Source: Colius striatus (lineage: Eukaryota > Chordata > Aves > Coliiformes > Coliidae). Taken from it: a stretch of 64,000 nt of DNA. The DNA lies in contig NC_084761.1 in assembly GCF_028858725.1 (NCBI RefSeq), forward strand, positions 27,682,501 to 27,746,500. The letters are read 5' to 3'. Below the pieces are notes generated by a model. That model was not told the DNA's origin. It did not search any database and saw only the letters and a list, made by a program, of their open reading frames with translations. Made by a program: the position numbers and the translations under genes. This document shows, one piece after another, positions 15,101 to 30,100 of this stretch (its first letter is position 1; each line of letters begins with the position of its first letter).

Positions 15101-18100
15101 TATTCGTGTATCTTTTGGGATGGGGATGTTTATTCCTTTGTAGTTAATTGCATTATAAATATAGCATTTGTTTGGTTACATGAAGGATAAAAATTTTCTG
15201 GTAACCTGCAGAAATACTAAAGTATTTCTTAATTAATGAAATGGAATTATTGTTTTATTCCATACATCAATTTTACAGTATGAGTGAATCAGTGAAGCAA
15301 TTTAGTCATGGAGCCATATCCCAAAAGTTAAATTCTTAACTCTTTCAAGCTTAAACTAAAGTTTACTCTTCTTTCACTTCACAGCAGTGTTATGTTATTT
15401 AAAATTTCTAACATGATTGTAAGAAAGGTAGTGTTTAGCTATAAATTTAGTGTTCAAGATATTTACAGACCTCAGTTTTAGCAGCAACCAGTACATATAA
15501 TCTAATAATCTGATGTGTAATGTATGGTTTACTGCTCACAAGAATATAGGTTCTAATTCTGTTTTATGTTCTAATCCTCTCTGTGGTTCAAATGGAAGTT
15601 CTTTGTGTCCTTCTGGGATTGCTGAGCTCCATAGAGCAACTTTCTATACAAGGAGATAGTGTGAGAGTTAAAGCTTATTGTTACCACTCAGGTACTACAT
15701 TCAAAAATGATTTTGTGAGTGACTACTTTGTTCAGAACCTTCATTAGTACCTCTGGTTACCTCATTTTCTAAGTTGATTGTATTAAAAGTTAGGCAGGAA
15801 GATATTAAAGACCACCTGAGTCATTCAGAATGTGACTGTGGTGCTTCAGTAGCTGTTGTTCATCCTTTATATTTATGTACTGGAAAACATTGCTATTACT
15901 GGTGTGATCTGTTTGGAATAAAAATCAGAGCATCTTTGAATTCTGTAATAATTAATATAATTACCTAGCACAGTTGCATGCATGTGATTATACATGAGCA
16001 TGACTTCGCATATAGAACACATGTAAATAATTTTGACTCACAATGGTAGTCTTTTATTACTTCATAGTGTTAACTACTTCTGGATTAATTTTTCTAGTTC
16101 TTCCCTTTTCTTATGCGAAAAACTGGTTCAAGTTGTTTACTGGAAAGAATCTGACAAGTTGCTTGTAATTGGCCTTCCTGAAGAAAAGTGAGTTTCAAAT
16201 AAAATGGTTTTTTTTTTCCCCTATTGTGTGTCCTCAAATTGTACTACTCCATTTAGAAAAAAAAGGGGGGAGGCAAGAAAGGGGGAGCTTACAGTGTACT
16301 GTTTTTTCTATAGCTAGTTTCTCAACTTATGATTCCATTTCTTTGAGTGACTTTGTTAGCAGTTTTTATATATCCATTATTAGAGTTTCTTTTTCTTTTC
16401 CTATAAAGGGAAAAAGGTCACATTAAATCTCGGAAATAGGTGTAGGGCAGAAGACAGTAATTTTCAGTATTTGATGAAGTCAAGTCCTAATTAGAGACTA
16501 CTGAATAATAGCACCAACACTACATATTTATGTGTTCCAGGAGGAGGTACATTTTTTGTGTGTTTGGGTTTGGGGGACTTTTTCTCCTCAGCTTTGTTAC
16601 TGTCTGTCATAGTGGACAAGTCACTCAGTCTCTCTTAAAGTTCAATGACTGTTTTGTTTGCACTGTATCACTAGCTAAGAATAAAGTTCTTCAAAAGATG
16701 CCTATGCTTATTCAGAGTAAAGATGTGTTAAACACAGCTGTATATTTGCATTTTTATTTTATAGTGTGCCACTTTCTCAGCTGAGGAATATGCTTGAAGA
16801 TGTTGTCAACACCTTGAAATTTATGTACAGTTCTTTAGAAGAGTGAGTTTTCAAAAGTTTTTTTTTTTTCAGTCTCTAATTTGCCATTGATGCTTGCTGA
16901 AACAGACAACTAGTAGCATTAATTTTAATATATTTGCGTGGAATTTCTTTGCATGCCCCTTTACACTTGCAGAAAAAACAGAATTCTGTTGTTCTTGCCT
17001 TTATGTTTCCATCTTAATATTAGTAAGACTCACAGTTTGTTACTTCAGGGTGTTTTGTCCTTGATTAGGTAAAATCATTCACATCAGCTAATTCACTGTG
17101 GATGTCAACAGCACTCTGCAAGTGTTATCCTTTGTGTTAAAGCACTGTCTGTAAAACTCACATAAGAATTAGTGTTATACTTTAATAAACACTCCAGACT
17201 TCTGAACTTTATTTGGCAGAATGTCTTTCTCTGCATTTGGAAATCATCCAGAAATTTTCAGTCTGACTGTAACCTAAATAAAATTGCAAAGGTAGGCTGC
17301 TCATACGCTTGCATTCCATTTGGGGTTAAAGTGTGTATGCCACAGAGAAAGAAAAAGAATTAATTTCCAGAAGGATGAAGCTGATCATTGTCTCGTCATA
17401 AGTTGCTTTTAGACATCTACTGTAATACTGTACTGCTTTAGTTTTTTTGTTTGTTTGTGGGTACTGCTTAGGTAGTAACTTAGTGGATTTTTCCATGTTT
17501 AAAGTGAATGTTAAAAAAATTAAGAATCCAAGCATACTATCATGCTGGAAAAAGACTTCTATAGTACAGAGGGTTATATAAACAAGCTACAAGTTTCTCG
17601 ATGTTTTTCTAACTTGGAGTTCATGTTTGTTCAGTGCTTTTTGCCAGGCGGAAAATGTTTCTTGCCTGGATCACTTTTTCAACCTGCTCTTCCAGCGTGT
17701 GCTTCAGCCTGCAAGACTCAGGTCAAATGCCAACCCTAGCACCCAGCACTATGATACCTGCAGTGCCTTGTTCTTGGACAATCTCCCAGGCTTGCGCTGG
17801 CTGACACTGCCTCAGGAAACCAAGGTAGTGTCATTTTCAGATCTCTATAGGAGAACTTCTGTATGAGAGGCCAGAAAATTGATGTGGATAGCTTCTGCTT
17901 TTATTGTTCACTTAACCTAAGTTTTTTGCCTATCCCAGACAACCTGTTTTCCTAGTTGGCAGACAAGCTTATTATGATGCCTTTTATTAATGTGGCAATA
18001 GTAATGATAGAATACTCAGAGAATGTAGGGGGAATTTTTTTCTACATTTAAGACAAAAGCTGATAATGTGTCTTATATACAGAAGGTTCCTCTGAAATGT

Positions 18101-21100
18101 TTTTTCTTCAACTATTTTTTTCTGTTATGCATACAGATAATTTTTCACTCTCAGAGCTTTTTGTTTGTTTGTTTGTTTTAAACCACTGTGGATTTTGTTG
18201 TTGTTGTTGTTACTTATGGTGCCAAATTTGTTCTTTAATAAAACAACTGAGTACACGATTGTTTAGAAACAAACCAGAAGACTTCCCTTGCTGCTTCAAA
18301 GGGCTTACATTTTCTATTTTTATGTTACAGTTTGTTGTAAAGTGATTTTGCATCACTGCTCAAGTGTCATGTGTTCTATGTAAAGCATTGCTAGAACATG
18401 CTTTGATCTGACAGTAGGTTCAGGTCTTGCTAGGTGCAGTTTGCTGACAGTACAGAAATCAGTGTGTACTTTCAAAACATGGTGATCATGAAATGATTAC
18501 TTTTAAGTTTCTCATTATAAAGACCTTTGGGGCTTTTGTGTGGCACAGAGTAAATGAAAGCAGCCATCTATGAGAGGTGGAAACAAGGGCTGGCTTCTTG
18601 GGAAGAGCATAGGAACATTGCCAGGGCATGCAGGGGTGCAACTAGGAAGGCTAGAGCCCTTCTAAAATTAAATTTAGCCAGGGATGTTGAGGACAGTAAT
18701 AAGGCATTTTTCAAGTACATCAGCAGCAGAAGGATGGTGAGGGGGGATGTGGGCCCGCTGTTAAACACTGAGGGTGCCCTGGTGTATGAGGATGCAGAGA
18801 AGGCCAAAGTACTGAATGCCTTCTTTGCTTCAATCTTTACGTCCAAGGTTGGCCCTTGGGAAGCCCAGCCCAGCAAGGATAACAGGATGGCCAGGACAGC
18901 AGAGGACTTGCCCTGGGTGGAAGAGGAAGAGGTTAAAGACTTGTTGGCCAAGCTTAAGGCTCATAAGTCAATGGGTCCTGATGGGATGCATCCTAGAGTG
19001 CTGAGGGAACTGGCTGATGTGATTGCTAAGCCTCTCTCCATCATTTTTGAACAATCATGGAGGACAGGTGAGGTGCCTGAGGACTGGAGAAAAGCCAGTG
19101 TCACACCAGTCTTTAGAAAGGGCAGGAAGGACGACCCAGGAAACTACAGGCAGGTCAGCCTCACCTCCATCCCTGGAAAGGTGATGGAACATCTCATCCT
19201 GAATGTTATCACTGAACATATGAAGGAAAAGATGGCTATCAGAGGGAGTCAACATAGATTCACCAAGGGGAAATCCTGTTTGACTAACCTGATATCCTTT
19301 TATGAGTGCATAACCGGCTGGCTAGATGAGGGGAGAGCAGCGGATGTCATCTACCTTGACTTCAGCAAGGCTTTTGACACTGTCTCCCACAACATCCTCA
19401 TCAGAAAGCTCAGGCAGTGTGGCTTGGATGAGTGGACAGTGAGGTGGATCAAGAGCTGGCTGAATAACAGAGCCCAGAGGGTGGTGATCAATGGCACAGA
19501 ATTGAGTTGGAGGCCTGTGGCCAGTGGAGTTCCACAGGGATCGGTTCTGGGGCCAGTCTTGTTCAACATCTTCATCAATCAACTTAAATATAAGAACAAA
19601 GTATTTCACTGTGAGGGTGAGGGAGCCCTGGCACAGGCTGCCCAGGCGGGTTGTTCAGTCTCCTTCCTTGGAGGTCTTCAAGACCTGCCTGGACATGTTC
19701 CTATGTGACCTGATCTAGGTGAAGCTGCTTCTGCAGGGGGTTTGGACTAGACGATCTTTAAAGGTCCCTTCTGAAAGCTCTCTTTTTTTTTTTTTTTTTT
19801 TTTTTTCCCTCCTGCAACCTACTCCTATTTTCTCTGGGTTCTTAAATAAAGAGCTTTATTCTTGGAAGACAGCGCAGTATGCTCAGGTAAATAAAGCATC
19901 TGCAAGAAATTATTTTGTAGAGCATTAAAGCAAAAGTTCAAGCGGGGCTGAATATGTTAAAAGTGCCCTGTCTTTCTCCTGGTTTGCGGTCTATTTCCCT
20001 TCCAATTTCTTTAATTTCATGAGTGTTAATAGCTGTTATTCCCTTGTATATTTAATGAATGTTTCTTACAGTAATCCTTAGGGGTGGGTTTTTTTTCTGA
20101 TTAGGTTTTTATCCTCATAGCAAAATAAGGTTAAGAATGACGCTTCTTGAATTTGTAGCAACTTGGTGTGGCATCTATCTCTCCTTTTAGAGCTGTGATA
20201 TAAATGACTGCTGTTGAGGTGCTAATCCTGAACTCTTCCTATTGTTTAATGGGGAAAGTCTGGTACTTCAATAGTAATTCAACTGCTCAGCTTCAGCTGT
20301 TTACTTTAGTATTAGATGAGTCATTCCGTAGGACTCCTGTGGCTTCTTCTGCATTAAATATGAAGAGAGCCTGAGGTGAAAGGACCAGCTCAGAAAGAGA
20401 ATCTACACTGCAGATATTTTAAGAAATACAGTCTCATCGAAGGAACTAAACATAAGACTAAGTAGATAATTACTATTTAAATCTGCTGGCCTTTAATGAG
20501 ACAAGCATACTGAAAAATTGAACCTTTTTTTCTATTTAGAGCAATAATTTGACACACAATATAAAAACTTACTGTCTATGATTCCAGTTGAGAAAGTAAT
20601 TTTCCATAGAGCACATACACTTAAATTGCAATTCCACAGTGGTTTGTATATTGGCTTTCATTCTAGAATGTTTAGATACCAGGTATTGTAGTGTAAAGCA
20701 CAGTGGACCTCTTAGATTATCAGTCATTTCACTGTCTGAAGTGGATGACTGAACAATTCAGCAATTTATTTTCCATCCTCTTGAACATTAGTGAATCTAG
20801 GGTTCGTTTTTGCCTCTGTGATTTTTAAATGTTGCCAACTGCACAACTAGGAAGAGTCATTTGCATATTCTATTTGAGTCAATAGGTGTAGGGCAGTTTT
20901 TACAACATTTCACAGGAAAAAAATTTTCATTAAGATGGAGTGATGTTTAGAATTTGTTGGTCTTGCCATGGTAGAGTTTGTTTTTTAATGAGTATTTGCT
21001 ATAATGTAATGCAATCAAAACAGTTGGGGATTTTAAACTAATTCTTTTCTCATCCTTCAGCTTTTGTAATATGTATGTATTAGCATTCTGTTATATATGT

Positions 21101-24100
21101 TCTAGCTGAGTGTCTTGGGAAAATAACTCTTAGAGCTAAATCTGATATCCAGGTGAAAAATGTAAGAGATGTGCACAGAGTCCTGTAACATGTCCATACA
21201 CTCACTTGCAAAATACATGTTCCACAACCAAGGAGAATAGGACATTTTTACAACACGTAGCTGAAGAATATGGTCAGTCAGCAACCTAACATATATTTGA
21301 ACTTAATGCACTTCTAACTGTTGTCACACATTGTTTTCCTATCCAGGAAATATCAGTTTTTTCTTGTACTATTTGGTGATCCATTTTTTGCCCCTCCATA
21401 CTTTCTTCTTTTCTCTCAAGTTTCTGTAGAGAGACTCAATTAAACTTTGTTCTTGAGTTTAGCTTTCAGGTTGTTTCTTTCTTGCAAAATTGTAGGTTTT
21501 AGAGGGATTTAGAAAATAACGTAATTGATATTAATGAAATGGATAAAATTCTGAAATTTTCGGAGATACATAAAAAAAAGATGTTGTTGCAGAAGATGAA
21601 ATTTCCAGTTAAGTTTTAGTGTATATCTTTATATTCTATATGGAATAAAAAATTTAAAATGTCAGTTCTTTATTGGGCAGAAAGCCATTTAAATTATAAC
21701 TGTGGAAAAGCTGAGAGACTGGTTAGTTGCTGACTGCCAGAAGCCTCACTGACATTTCTGTATCTGAAAAACTGGCCATATTTCAATTACGGGCATCTTG
21801 TTAATAAAGCCCCAAAAGTTTGTAATGTTGTGCTCAGGTTCTTTTCATTAAGAAGCACTTTAACGTCATGAACTTCACTGCTTACTATCATATTCTTTAA
21901 AGGAAGACATTTTTAGTAAAGCTTACGTGAACCAACAGAGAAATAAACAAGCTTAAAGCAATTTCAGTAGAACAAAGATGTGAGAGAGTCTTGGGAGTGT
22001 CTGTAGAGACAAAAACTAAATCCATTGTGGAAAAGACTTTTTCTAATAACTCAGCTGGATACAATAGCTTGCCAGATTTCAGAGTTGTCTCCAGCCTTCA
22101 AGGGATAGTCTTTAGACCTCTTGTTTTAAGCATGCTGCAAGTAAGAGTGACGTCTCCTTTATACTGAACAGTGGGTTCTGCAGGCGCCCAAGCAGAGAAA
22201 TTTTACAGTTTCAAAGAAGGAAATATGCAGCAATTAAGAAGGATTTTTTTTAATCTGATGAGATGTTTTTGATATTTGATATTGCTACGAAAAAGTATGT
22301 GCAGATTTTTATCCATTCACCTTGTACTTGTGAATCCTAATCTTCTGAGACTACCAAGATAGAGCCAACTATGCTGTTAATGTAAGTTAGTACCATGGAA
22401 ATGTCTATTGAAATGTGCTGTTGAAATATTTCAGATGGAAATTGACACAGCGCTGAGTGATCTGGAAGCAGCTGACTTTGCAGAGCTGGTAAACATTTTA
22501 TTTTTGTTGTTTGCGTGACACAGTATCTCTGTGGCTTCGTGTCAGGTGCAATAGTTTGAAAAAGTACTCATTCCAAACTTGATTTTTTAAAAATCAAGTG
22601 AAAGTCAAGGCAAAGTATACTAGATAATTGTTTTAAGATAACTCAATTTTACCCAGTCTGTTTATCATTTATTTCTCTCCATGGTTAACATAACAACTGT
22701 ATTATAATCTTGTAGGATTTGTCACTGAAAACCCGTGATTGACTACAATTTAGGTCCATGGTTTGTCTACAAAGACACTCTAATTTCAACATAGCTGATT
22801 GTTGTCAAGTTTCTTTATTTGTGTGTAGGTAACTGTTTCCTTTTTAGCAATTGTAAAGAAACCAGAAAACTTCAGTGGGGCACTGAGAACTTATTTTTTC
22901 AGTTTACAGAAAGCAATTACAAGTTAGGCGCATTTTTAATACCATTGAAGAGAAAGATAGCAATTTAATTCAAAATCACTTGCAGTACATGTTCTTTACT
23001 GCACTGTATAGGACAGTGAGTTGTAAACACATTGACATTTCAATTTTACTTTCTAATGAAAGAGTTTTCATAAACTCATGTTCCAGAACAGTTACCTTTA
23101 AATTATATTCCATATGGATATATTACAATTGAGCATAAGTGTTTGATCACATATTTAGCAAAGCAGTTTGGGACATACATATTCTTAATTACAAAAGATA
23201 CTTAACAGTTCTTAAAACCTAAAATCCAGGGTAGGCAGGCATGCAGTCCATCTTGCAAAAGAAGGAAAAGAAAAAAATCCCTGTACTAAACAACCTGGAT
23301 GATAATTTACATTAACAAAGCATTGTTAGCAAGTTGCAGCTTATAGCAGAGAAATTGATAGCACGTACTTAATTTAAGGTATACTATATCCACCTAAAGG
23401 TGGTGTTACTGACGTGAGAGCACAGAGCATCCAGATTAAACGATCAGTGAAGAGGTATATTTTGGGTAAAATGTAAAGTACTGGGGGGATAAAAATGCTT
23501 TGACTTGGAAGTTTTACTCTAGGAGGGCCTCTGGTGTCAATAGTTAGGCTTCAGCTACTTTGCCTTTAAGCCCTCTGAGGATTAGCATATCGTAACACAA
23601 ATAGTTTGAAAAGAACTAAATAAGAAATCTGTCCTTTTGAGCTGAAAATTGTTAAAGAAAATTGTAGTGGCATGAAAATCAATAGTGGAGGCTAAAAACT
23701 TGGTATTTCAATGAACTGTTAGATACTAACTGAACATACTCATAATAAGTAGTCAAAAAGTATAGTACTAAATATTTATTACAATTGACTGGAATTAGTT
23801 GATTTGTATTTGTTAAACAAAATTAAAAATAAGAATTAAAAATTATACTATGTTCTCTTTTTTTCCCCTCCAGTCTGAAGATTATTATGACATGAGAAGA
23901 TTATATATGATTATGGGCTCTTGTCTCTTCTACAAGGTAGTATTAGTGATTAAGGTCTAAAGATTAGGAAAATGCCTCTGGAAATCTAACCCAATCATGG
24001 AGTAATTCTTTTCAGAACATCACAAATACGACAATTAAAAGTATGACTGCTTTAAACATGTATTTCTAGTAATAGAACTAAAACTCGAAACGCTCTAAAG

Positions 24101-27100
24101 GAAAAAAAATATGTCAGGAAGCAATATGTGCTGTATGATCAGTACAAAACACTTGTTTGAAACTGTTCTATGGGAACTTGGCAGCATATGATCTGGGGTT
24201 TGAAGACAGAAACTAATAAAATAATAAGAGTCAATTCAAGTGAGACTGTAGGATATGCTAATAGATTTTTTTTTGTCCATTGCCATTTTTTTAACAAAGA
24301 TAACAGGTGATCTATCTGTAATCTATCTTTAAATCAAAGCCTTGAGAAATTGGATTGACAGCTTCTTTCACTTTGGCCTCATTTGTAAAAGTATTTATTA
24401 AATTAAGACTGTATTCAACAGTATAAAGAGGAAGATGACAGACTTAACTTTAAAAACTTACATTCTAAGGATTTTATTATGTCTTTATGCTGCTACTGTT
24501 ATCAGACTAAACTTTTTGCACAAAGGGAGCTGTGCAGTATCTACTGTGATGGTGCTTTAACTGTAACACCCTTAGTGCTAGAAATACTGTTGTACTATGT
24601 ACCTTCTTTGGACATTTTATTAATTCCAATGAAAGCTCAGTGTTTTTGTTTAGAGAATTGAATGAGAATTAAAGCACCTTAACTCTTTAGGTGTTTTGCA
24701 AGCTGTTAAAGCCATACTTTTCCCAGCTTACTTTTGATAACCTGCACATATGCTAATACTTTATTTGTTTCTATTTCAATATTTTGATTATTCTGATGTG
24801 CTGCAAAAGCTCAGTGTTACTTTGGTGTACAGTTTTACACTTTCTGATCTCTGGCCAGAAAGTTTACAGTCTCGATGCATGTGGAGCATAGATGTCTCTA
24901 TATGAAAAGTACTCTTAAGTGATAAGTGGTGGTGTTTTATTTCTTACTGAATACACTTCCTTTTCTGTGTTTAATTAAGGGTTACTTGATTGGTAATCAC
25001 TTGCCAAAGGAAGATCTTATTGATATAGGTTTATATTGTCGGCACTATTGTCTGTTACCCCTGGCAGCAGAACAGAAGATTGGTCAGTTAGTGATATGGC
25101 GGGAAGTATTTCCACATCATCATATCCAACCATATGAAGTTTCAAGTTTTACAGGATACAGGGAACCTGAAGCAAGATACTTTTTATTGATAGTTGGCTT
25201 GGTGAGTTAATGTTTGCATTATGCCCCTTCTCTGCTGCTGTTTTACTGTTCTATGTTGTCTACTGTTCAGTGAGATGAACACTTTCCACGCGTTTTATGT
25301 AGTAAAATATTTGTATTAGACCTGTTTCATGGGATAGAATTTCTCAGAGAGTAGCATTTTTATGCATTTGTAAAGCTTACAGGTTTAGTTATGAATTTTC
25401 ATTCTTTTTATGCCTTCTTGGCTGAAAATGCTATTTTCACCATCTTCTCTTTTCAGACAATTCATTTCAGAAATGTTTGGAGGTTTTTTAAACATGGACT
25501 TTTTTTAAAGGAAGCTACTAATTAGTTTATATGACTTATACATCTGTATGATCATGTTAAATAACATAGTAACTGAAAGATCTGCTTGGACATGATTTGA
25601 TTACAAAAAAAACCCCAAAACTAACTCCTCTGGAGATGACGCGGGAGTGTGGACTATGATGCTGTATTTTGCTCAAGTATGAGATGAAACATAAATATAA
25701 TAGAGTGCATACTGTGTATTAAACCAAAGGCTAATGTTGTCACCTCCATGTTTACAGAGACACTTTATGCTGTGTGTACTGCTTGAGGCAGGAGGCTGTG
25801 CATCAAAAGTTGTCGGGAATCCAGGACCAGACTGTATCTATGTAGATCAGGCCAAAGCCACTATACTTCAACTGGAAGGAATAGATGTCAGCATAGAGGA
25901 AAGGCTAGATTCTCCTTCCATTCCACCTTTATCTTGTGCTGACTGGTTCCTTCCTGCCACACACGACAAACTGGAGAGCTTGACCACCTCAACCATCCTA
26001 AGTAAGCTACAAAATACTTCCAAATCAGTAACCACTCCTTCAAGCAAAAGGACCCTGTTTGGTGACTCTTCTGTAACAACACGTAAGCCGAGCCCTACGA
26101 GAACCAGTGGAGGACCTGACCACAGTAATGAAGGTCCTGTGGAAGATGAAAACAGTAATCCACGGTCTGTAGTGGATCAGGTCTGAGAACAAAGCCAAAG
26201 AAAATTGATAAGTTTCTGATGGGCTTGGGGGAGGCAGCAATTCTTTTAAAAACTCACTCAAGTAACTGTAAAAAAATAAATCTAAGACCCCCTGAATTCT
26301 GTAGAAAATACTTACCTTGCCTTGGGAGGCTTTGGGTCAGCTTCACAGCCATCACGGTATTTACTATGCTGGTAAATATTTGGGTTTTTTCACATGACTC
26401 AGGTGGGCACAGGTGCATTGGAAGCAGCTAAAATAATTGCAGAATATCACAAAAATTAAAATTACATAAACATAAGTTGTCAGAACAAATTGCTGTACAG
26501 TTGTACAGCTGATTCTAACCCATTTTAGTCTAAAATAAGCTATCAAATACATTTATATAAGTTGATGCAACTGTTCTGGCCTTTTAAAAACAGGCTACAT
26601 TACTTACTTTCAAGTATACGATTTATCGATTTGATTCTGTTCTTTTGTTATCTGTGGTTTCTCCATTAGTTCATCTATCTAATGCTTGTTTTTCAGGCCA
26701 CTAGAAAAAAACATACCCTACCAAATCCATTTCATTTAGGAAACCTCAGCAAGACAGTTTCAGAGAAAGATACAGAACTTCTTAATGCTATCAAGTAAGA
26801 AATGGGTTTTTAAGTATTTCATATTTAAGGCCATACTTGGATTGATTTTTGAATATGCACAGGTCACAGAAGTTCCTGTGTAGTTTTATTCTAATCAAAA
26901 CTGCCCCGCAAGGATTCTCAGAAGTGAAGCTCTTAAATGAAGAGCTCAACTAAAAAAGTCAACTATTTCTCAAGAACATGTCAGTAGAATGTATGCACAT
27001 GTCCCACATTTATTTTAACTTCCAAGATCACGTATGTGTTTTTTGGACTACACATATGTATGCTTCATGTCTCCCTGGTCTCTCTAGGTAGTAGTACAAA

Positions 27101-30100
27101 GTAGCTGTGATTGTCCCATTGGCCCTTTGTTGCTTGTGACAGCAACAGTCTGCTCTGGGTTCTGGTTTTTGTTTTGATTTTGGTTTGGAATTGAATATTA
27201 ACAGCCCAAATTAGCAGGATTTCCTTGGTGTAGGATGGGGCACCTTTTGAATATCTGTATCTATTTTTATACTCTGTTGTAATTACCAGGAAAAAAATCC
27301 TGTCTTGTGAAACAAAATTACATGTTGTTGAACTAAAATTGCTTCCAAAATTATTTTAATATTAAGTGAAGTCTCCCATTGTTTTTAAGGTTGACATCTG
27401 GTCCTGAGAATACCCTCTTCCACTATCTATCATTGGAAACGATGCAAGGAATCTTTATTACTCCAACTCACAAAGAAGTAGCACGGCTTGGTGGCTCCAT
27501 CCACCCTCAGTTAATTGAGAATTTCTATCGTTGCTGTCTGTCAATTCGTTCTGTTTTTCAGCAGTCCATGAGGAAAGAAGTATGGAGACTTTGTTTTCTG
27601 TTTTTTCTACATAACATTCTCCACTACTTATTTCAAGATTGTTTTCATTCATTATTTTAAGAAGTTTGCTAGCAGGTGTATTTGCACATGTGTGGTTGTT
27701 TTTAAAGTTCTTGATATTTTTACTGTTATGGACAGATTCTTTTTCTGACCATCTAACCAAGTATGCATGTAATTTTATGGCTCTTTTTCCCACCACAAAA
27801 TAACTACTCTGCATCTCCCATACAGTATTTTATTTTACTGTTTCATGTTAGGAGTCTTGTTTGTAACTTAGCAAAAAGTGTTGCACTCTGGGTTCAAGAA
27901 CTGTAAGTAGCAGAATACAGGGGTTTAGCCATTTTAATGCCAGGAGGAGATTTCAGAATGGCAGCAAAAAGAAATTCAAGCCCTCATTTTTCACAGAAAA
28001 TGTTTCATATGAGCAGTGACAATGCAGTCTCCCCTCACTGTACTTGGATCTCAGATGTCTAACTAGAGAAACAGCGTTCAGCTAGAAGGAAAAAAAAATC
28101 AAGAAAGGGAGCATATTCTTCCAAGTTGCATAACAATGGAAAAGCCTGTTGATGCCAAAATAGGAACCATGGAGAAAAGAATTATGTAAGCAAGTTAGTT
28201 GTATCTTCTGAATCTGGCTTTTTGACACCAGAAATTCCTGAAGAAATCACAGTTACATTTGTTAGCATTTATGTTAAAGTATTTCATTGTGTAGTAACAT
28301 TTCAGCAATTGTTTTACAGAACAAGAGAAAAACAGGCATTGGGATTTCAGAATTTAGTCAGGTCGATGAGACTCTAGGTCCAATAACAGAACATGGAGTG
28401 TTGTTTGAGTGTTCTCCTGATAACTGGACCGATCAGAAGAAACCACCACCAACACTGAATTACTGGGTTGTGGGGTGAGTTTGAAAACAAATGAATCTCT
28501 TTATCCCAAAATTTTCCACTTTGAATATGCTAATGTGTTTTTTAAGAATAAACTGAACTGTAGTACATCCCCAAAATACTTGAACTGACTGACTGAGGTC
28601 ACTTCGGTTTGTGATCTGGGAAGTTGTGCTGCTATAATACATCATGTGTTAACTCAGGTGAGCACTATGCCAGCATGTTAACTCCACAGAGCTGGCACCC
28701 CGTGCACTGCTGCACTGTGCTATGTTGTAATCATACTCTTCATGCCTTGCACTTTCTTTGTGCTTCTGACCTCTCCATTACCTGCTCTGAAAGTAAATCA
28801 CACCTGTCTTGCCTTCATGCATAATACCTGTCCAGTGATACAAAGAAGTAAGGTGAACAGTTGTAGTTGTCGGTTGGGTTTTTTTCATGGGGAAGATCAT
28901 GTCTTTTTGAGATATTTTGGAAAGGGGAGTTTTCTTTCCTCAGTTTCAGAACTCTCAAAGTTCTGCCATTATAATTGTAAATTAAGTGTGTTTTGTGTTG
29001 TTACTTAAACTTCATTTTCAGTGATTTTTCTTAATGGTACATGTAGTTACTGCTATATAGCTAAGCCTAACACAACAGGATACTGCCCTAGGCATTACAT
29101 ATTAAAAATAATACTTCTTAAAAAAGAATTAAAATTAGATGTAATGAGAAAGTAGTGTGCATCATTTCTTCACAATTTGAAACATATCAGATCCTGTAAT
29201 TATTTAAGTCCAGGCCAGCAAGCTACATTCTGTAGCCACTACTTCTCATATGTTACTCTTTCCTCCATCTGCTATATTTCGTGCTGTCTACATTTTAGCT
29301 TCAGTAAGTGGTCAGTTTCATTCTTCTCTACATTCATCTTCTGTGGAAGGGAGTTGGTCTAGATGATCTCTAAAGGTCCCTTCCAACCCCTACCATTCTA
29401 TGGTTCTATGATTTGATCTTTGTACTAGATAAAGAAAAACGCAAATGCCCAGTTAAATGGAAGCTATGCTTTCACCGTATGAGAAACAAATTCAGCATGC
29501 TAGGGGATGAAAGGAAGAAAAATGATCGTGCTGGATTAATGCATTATAATTATTGATTAGTTCAACAATTGCACAAATAGGAAAACAGCAAAATCCATTT
29601 CTGAATATGGCATAAGAACTTCTTTTTGGATGCAATGAGGGCAAATGTCATCCCCAGCTAATTACATTGGCCAGGAATAATAATGCAGAAGTTCTCCAAC
29701 AAAGCCTTTGTTCAACCTGTTTGCCTTCAAATCAGATGTATAAAGAGGAAATAAAACAAGCAGTTCTTCCCTACCATGAATGTAGGTAACTGCAGTTTGT
29801 ATGCTGTCCTTGGGGCTGGGGAAAAAAAAAATCTTAATTAAAGCATTTTAAAATGTTTACACTGCTGCTGATATCTTTAAAAATATTTTTCCAGCCTGCA
29901 TTATCAAATGTGTTACACCAGAGGCAGTCCCTTAGTATTGGCAGAGCTATATGCTATGCTGTAACACTACACAGTTATGCACAAGTAAATTAACAGTTTT
30001 CCTGTTTCAGCTTTTTCCCTAAAACTGCTCATTAGATTGACATTTGGAAATGTACCTGCCTAGATGTGTGAAGTTTAAAAATTATTAAATATGTGCCTTG

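Larger units (their letters stand above)
17825..22434 (+). other. INTU: INTU intron, 4.6 kb, host of a CR1 copy
   Basis: Contains (TTTG)n near 18161-18179, (TTG)n near 18195-18211, a sense-oriented CR1 at 18557-19779 and a run of 24 T at 19783-19806. The remainder (19830-22434) shows nothing recognisable. Confidence 0.85.

Noticed and set aside
18568..19609. Minus-strand open frames opposite the CR1
   Set aside because: Antisense shadows of the CR1 reverse transcriptase frame.
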